64,000 nucleotides of DNA from Candidatus Vallotiella adelgis (GTDB lineage: Bacteria; Pseudomonadota; Gammaproteobacteria; Burkholderiales; Burkholderiaceae). The stretch covers positions 558,001 to 622,000 of the forward strand of contig NZ_CP047396.1 of NCBI RefSeq assembly GCF_020541305.1. Direction: 5' to 3'. Below, piece by piece: positions 61,320 through 64,000 of the stretch. How positions within the stretch are numbered: position 1 is the first letter of the stretch; each line of letters opens with the position of its first letter. Under the pieces are notes generated by a model. That model was not told the DNA's origin. It worked only from the letters and a program-made list of their open reading frames with translations, and made no database searches. A program made the translations under genes and the position numbers.

Positions 61320-62269
61320 TCTAATATTCGTTCAGCAATACGCATTACAGCAGAGCGAGCACGCGGGTTAGCCGCCACCTCTGCTTTGCTAGGAAATACA
61401 CGCCCAAGAATGCGAAGCGGCGGACTAGGAAAGTCCGCCGCGCGAATTGGCAGGTAACGATCAATGACGGGCATTCGCGCGCGTGATTGAAGAAATCGTT
61501 TAACAATGCGGTCTTCGAGCGAATGAAAGGCGATGACTACTAACCGTCCTCCTTTCTCCAACAGCTCTAATGCATCTTTAAGAACTACTGATAGCTCCGT
61601 AAGCTCTTGGTTAATATGAATCCGTATAGCCTGAAATGTGCGAGTAGCCGGATCTTGGCCTTTCTCACGAGTCTTGACAACACTCGATACGATCTTGGCA
61701 AGTTCCCCTGTACGAATAAGAGGACCGAGACGCCCAGATTTCATCCGGCGAGCAATAATCGCTTTTGCAATCTGAATAGCAAACCGCTCCTCACCATAGT
61801 CCCGTATTACCCGAATTAATTCTCGCTTATCTACATACGCGAGCCATTGCGCGGCAGATTCTCCTCGTGTCGGATCCATGCGCATATCTAGTGGACCATC
61901 ATGGCGAAAGCTGAATCCTCGCTCCGGATTTCCGATTTGAGGAGACGATACACCTAGATCCAATAATACGCCTGACAAACGCACATTACCACGTGCTACT
62001 AGGACGTCACGCAGTTTCGCGAAACTACGGTGCACAATATCAAGCCGTGGATCAGTGATCTGACGTGCTACTTCGATTGCCTCTGGGTCTTTATCAAACG
62101 CAATCAGCTGCGCAGAAGGCGCAAGCCGCTCAAGTACCGCGCGGCTGTGGCGTCCTCTGCCGAATGTACCATCGACATAGACTCCATCGATACGCGTAAC
62201 CAATGCATGAACTGCTTCATCTAGTAGAACTGTGCGATGTTGTCCCAGTTTTTCTATCACGGATGCCAT
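61316..62269 (-). CDS. rsmH: 16S rRNA (cytosine-1402-N4)-methyltransferase
   Basis: RsmH (MraW) methylates C1402 in 16S rRNA. The 317-residue product begins [23 protein letters not shown], with the SAM motif [16 protein letters not shown] near residue 31, [45 protein letters not shown] and [17 protein letters not shown] site precedes the ATG. It is the first intact gene of the dcw cluster; the dead mraZ ends 14 bases upstream. Confidence 0.96.
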   Translation of the reverse strand: MASVIEKLGQHRTVLLDEAVHALVTRIDGVYVDGTFGRGRHSRAVLERLAPSAQLIAFDKDPEAIEVARQITDPRLDIVHRSFAKLRDVLVARGNVRLSGVLLDLGVSSPQIGNPERGFSFRHDGPLDMRMDPTRGESAAQWLAYVDKRELIRVIRDYGEERFAIQIAKAIIARRMKSGRLGPLIRTGELAKIVSSVVKTREKGQDPATRTFQAIRIHINQELTELSVVLKDALELLEKGGRLVVIAFHSLEDRIVKRFLQSRARMPVIDRYLPIRAADFPSPPLRILGRVFPSKAEVAANPRARSAVMRIAERILE

Positions 62270-62283
62270 GTCATGCTCCGCAA

Positions 62284-62555
62284 TCAGAAAGTAAACTTCT
62301 TAAGTGCGCTCAACATATTTTTTTGCTATCGCAACTTGCTTTTTCGGGGAATATATTGGTGAATCTACCAGAAACGAAAATTTTTTCTTGGAAAACCTCT
62401 TATGCAGATCATGCAAATAGAAACGGGAAGCTGGTTAAGTGCTTAATAATTGTTATCTGACCCGCTGCTTTATCTTATTAACGTTTCTTGAGAATATGAC
62501 GATACCGATATCTGTTTTTCGTATCGAGCGTTAGCTCGGCTATCCTTTAGAACAT
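62284..62555 (-). pseudogene. mraZ: MraZ remnant at the head of the dcw cluster
   Basis: MraZ is a transcriptional regulator of the dcw operon. The minus strand reads MF, stop, RIAELTLDTKNRYRYR, matching [23 protein letters not shown]. In the same frame, after two more stops, comes GQITIIKHLTSFPFLF, matching the GRVTVTKHPDGCLLLF region. The last codons read LSALKKFTF and a stop at 62284-62286, matching the family end ALKNFTF. The remnant is 272 bases instead of about 430, so an internal piece is deleted as well. A good AGGGAGA site remains before the dead start. Confidence 0.9.
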
Positions 62556-63035
62556 GTTCTATCTCCCTGTCGATGACAGGTATTGCACATACACCCTAAT
62601 TCATGATTGTACTAGTTGTTCGGCTAACATAAAAATGTGGTTTTACACTGAAACTGTACTTCAGGGGAAGGTCTCGCAGGGGTCAAGGATTAAACTGCTA
62701 TGCTTATGAAAAGCTATTTTCTAGCTAGATCATAGAATGAAAAGTTCATGTAATCTATTGCAGTAGTTTTAAATGCAGTACTTTTTTCGCTTGTCTGCTC
62801 GTTGTGTAGTTCATATGCTAGCAGAAATAGCATTTCTGCGAAACGATAACGGTACTATCCCGCTCTTAATTGTGCGAATTAACTTACTGCCCAGTAACTA
62901 GCAGTTAACCGTATGCGGCTGCCCAAATCTGCCTAGTATTCTCGACTACTAGATCTAGGAAGACAGACAATGTGCGCTAAATATAATATGCACTACATAT
63001 TATTATATGCGAGGCCATGCGCATGAGTATGCTTA
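62556..63035. other. Upstream region of the dcw cluster
   Basis: About 480 AT-rich bases with no gene. The dcw promoter should lie here or within the mraZ remnant; a TTGACC hexamer occurs on the minus strand near 62681-62686 but without a good -10 partner. No RNase P RNA or other RNA gene could be recognised in this stretch. Confidence 0.45.
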
Positions 63036-63452
63036 CTATAACAGGAAGCGTGGAGCTTCCTGCACCCGACGAGGCATGCCTACGTGAATCTTATCTGCGC
63101 GCATCTGAACGATGATCGAATGCGACGGGGCATCATTAAGCGCTGGCAGTCGGTCTAGGCGGTTATCTAAGCGCCGCTCAATCTGAGCTCTCCGTTTCAA
63201 GCCATAAATTTAAGGCTCATGCACGATCACCAAACCCGCTGGCGATAAAGCCGATAGCGAACGAGCTAGCATGCGACAATAGATTAAGTAGGCTCCCCCG
63301 GCAAAGAGCTGGGCTAGATAGCCTAGCTCTTTGTACACGGCGCGATCGGATACTTGCTTGAGATACTTGAAGCGAGTGTCTAGTTTCTGCGCCCGATAAA
63401 GTGCCTGCGCACATACCTCTGGCTTCACCGACTCGCCAAGCTGGCTTTTTAC
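63036..63452 (-). pseudogene. Broken ORF of unknown family
   Basis: One reading frame stays open from 63452 to 63036 (138 codons) except for a single TAA at 63210-63212. It begins VKSQLGESVKPEVCAQALYRAQ, contains YKELGYLAQLFAGGAYLIYCRMLARSL before the stop and, after it, YGLKRRAQIERRLDNRLDRL, ending MPRRVQEAPRFLL. The stretch is visibly richer in G+C than its AT-rich flanks, as expected for a recently lost gene. I do not recognise the family. It could also be a chance open frame, though 137 sense codons with one stop is unusual in this DNA. Confidence 0.45.
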
Positions 63453-63455
63453 TCA

Positions 63456-64000
63456 GCTACCTTGTTCGGGTATGGTATAGGCTGTTTTATTCTCATCACT
63501 CTCTAACGCCCTGATACGGGGATTTTAATGCATCAGGGTGCTAGTTCCTTTTATAGAAGGTTATCTGAAGCGTAAAACTCTATCCATTGCATGAATCTTT
63601 GTTCAACTTTGAAATAAGTTGTAATATATATTTTCTAACATCCAGAATATTTTTACTAAAATCTTATATTTTATATTCTCGATATTCGTTCCGCGATATT
63701 CGTTTATCTTCGGATTTTAAAAAATTTAGAAAATATACGCTATGTATATGCTATTTTGAAGGTGAACTAATCTATAGAAATTAGGATCTGCCTGCGATCT
63801 TCGGTATAGTAAGTACTTAAAATTACTTTACTTTTCTTTCGACGAAAAAGCTATTTTTATCAGAATAAAAATTACTTAAGTATGTATTATGAAATAAATA
63901 TTGAACTTATACGTCTAAGAAGTGAAAAGTATCGGATTTTATATGGTGTGAATTATTTTTAATACAGAGCGATTCCCAAAAAGCGTCACGCCCGATTTGG
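63456..64000. other. AT-rich right end of the window
   Basis: About 540 bases, very AT-rich to the right of 63580, with no gene supported. A weak hairpin (CCCTGAT ... ATCAGGG, about 63511-63538) is the only structure seen; it lies just upstream of the broken ORF's start on the other strand and has no clear role. Confidence 0.45.

Overview
The window looks like a piece of chromosome from a betaproteobacterium of the family Burkholderiaceae that is well into genome reduction, most likely a host-restricted endosymbiont. Protein sequences and gene order match the Burkholderia pattern: thiL-pgpA, aroQ-accB-accC-prmA followed by a PfkB kinase, histone H1-like/nrdB/nrdA, ffh-marC-proS-rppH-proB-obgE-rpmA-rplU-ispB-tRNA-Pro, pilC-pilD-coaE-yacG, and the dcw cell-wall cluster. 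Between the intact genes lie long AT-rich stretches without genes, where several broken gene copies can still be read. A 'Candidatus Vallotia'-, Mycoavidus- or Glomeribacter-like lineage would fit, but the species is inference. I saw no IS element, prophage, CRISPR array or rRNA.

Layout. 1-7.8 kb: malic enzyme (cut by the window edge), thiL, pgpA, pyrF, aroE, RNase II. 7.8-10.4 kb: a gene desert. 10.4-15.8 kb: aroQ, accB, accC, prmA with an apparent CTG start, a dead tpx, and a PfkB kinase. 16.2-21.2 kb: a 53-residue histone H1-like protein missed by simple ORF calling, then nrdB and nrdA. 23-31.8 kb: ffh, marC-proS, rppH, a proB cut down to its catalytic domain with a readable PUA-domain remnant beyond the stop, obgE, rpmA and rplU. 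32-33.1 kb: a dead ispB and an intact tRNA-Pro(CGG). 33.8-43.4 kb: a CorC-like membrane protein, a dead pilC, an intact prepilin peptidase, coaE, a dead yacG, a DUF815 ATPase and secA. 43.7-62.6 kb: a DciA-like (DUF721) protein, lpxC, and an almost complete dcw cluster (ftsZ, ftsA, ftsQ, ddl, murC, murG, ftsW, murD, mraY, murF, murE, ftsI, ftsL, rsmH) headed by a dead mraZ. 62.6-64 kb: mostly decayed DNA with one broken ORF of unknown family.

How it works together. The retained set is core housekeeping: peptidoglycan precursor synthesis and septal division, lipid A commitment, fatty-acid initiation, deoxynucleotide synthesis, protein export and targeting, shikimate and proline steps, and ribosome parts. 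What has decayed is peripheral or regulatory: peroxide defence (tpx), type IV pilus assembly (pilC), the gyrase-inhibitor gene yacG, the dcw regulator mraZ, the PUA domain of glutamate 5-kinase, and, more surprisingly, the quinone-tail synthase ispB.

I found no convincing new multi-gene system. The most useful observations are the pseudogene remnants, the small histone-like gene, the CTG start of prmA, the orphan prepilin peptidase, and several perfect inverted repeats or structured segments in otherwise decayed DNA.
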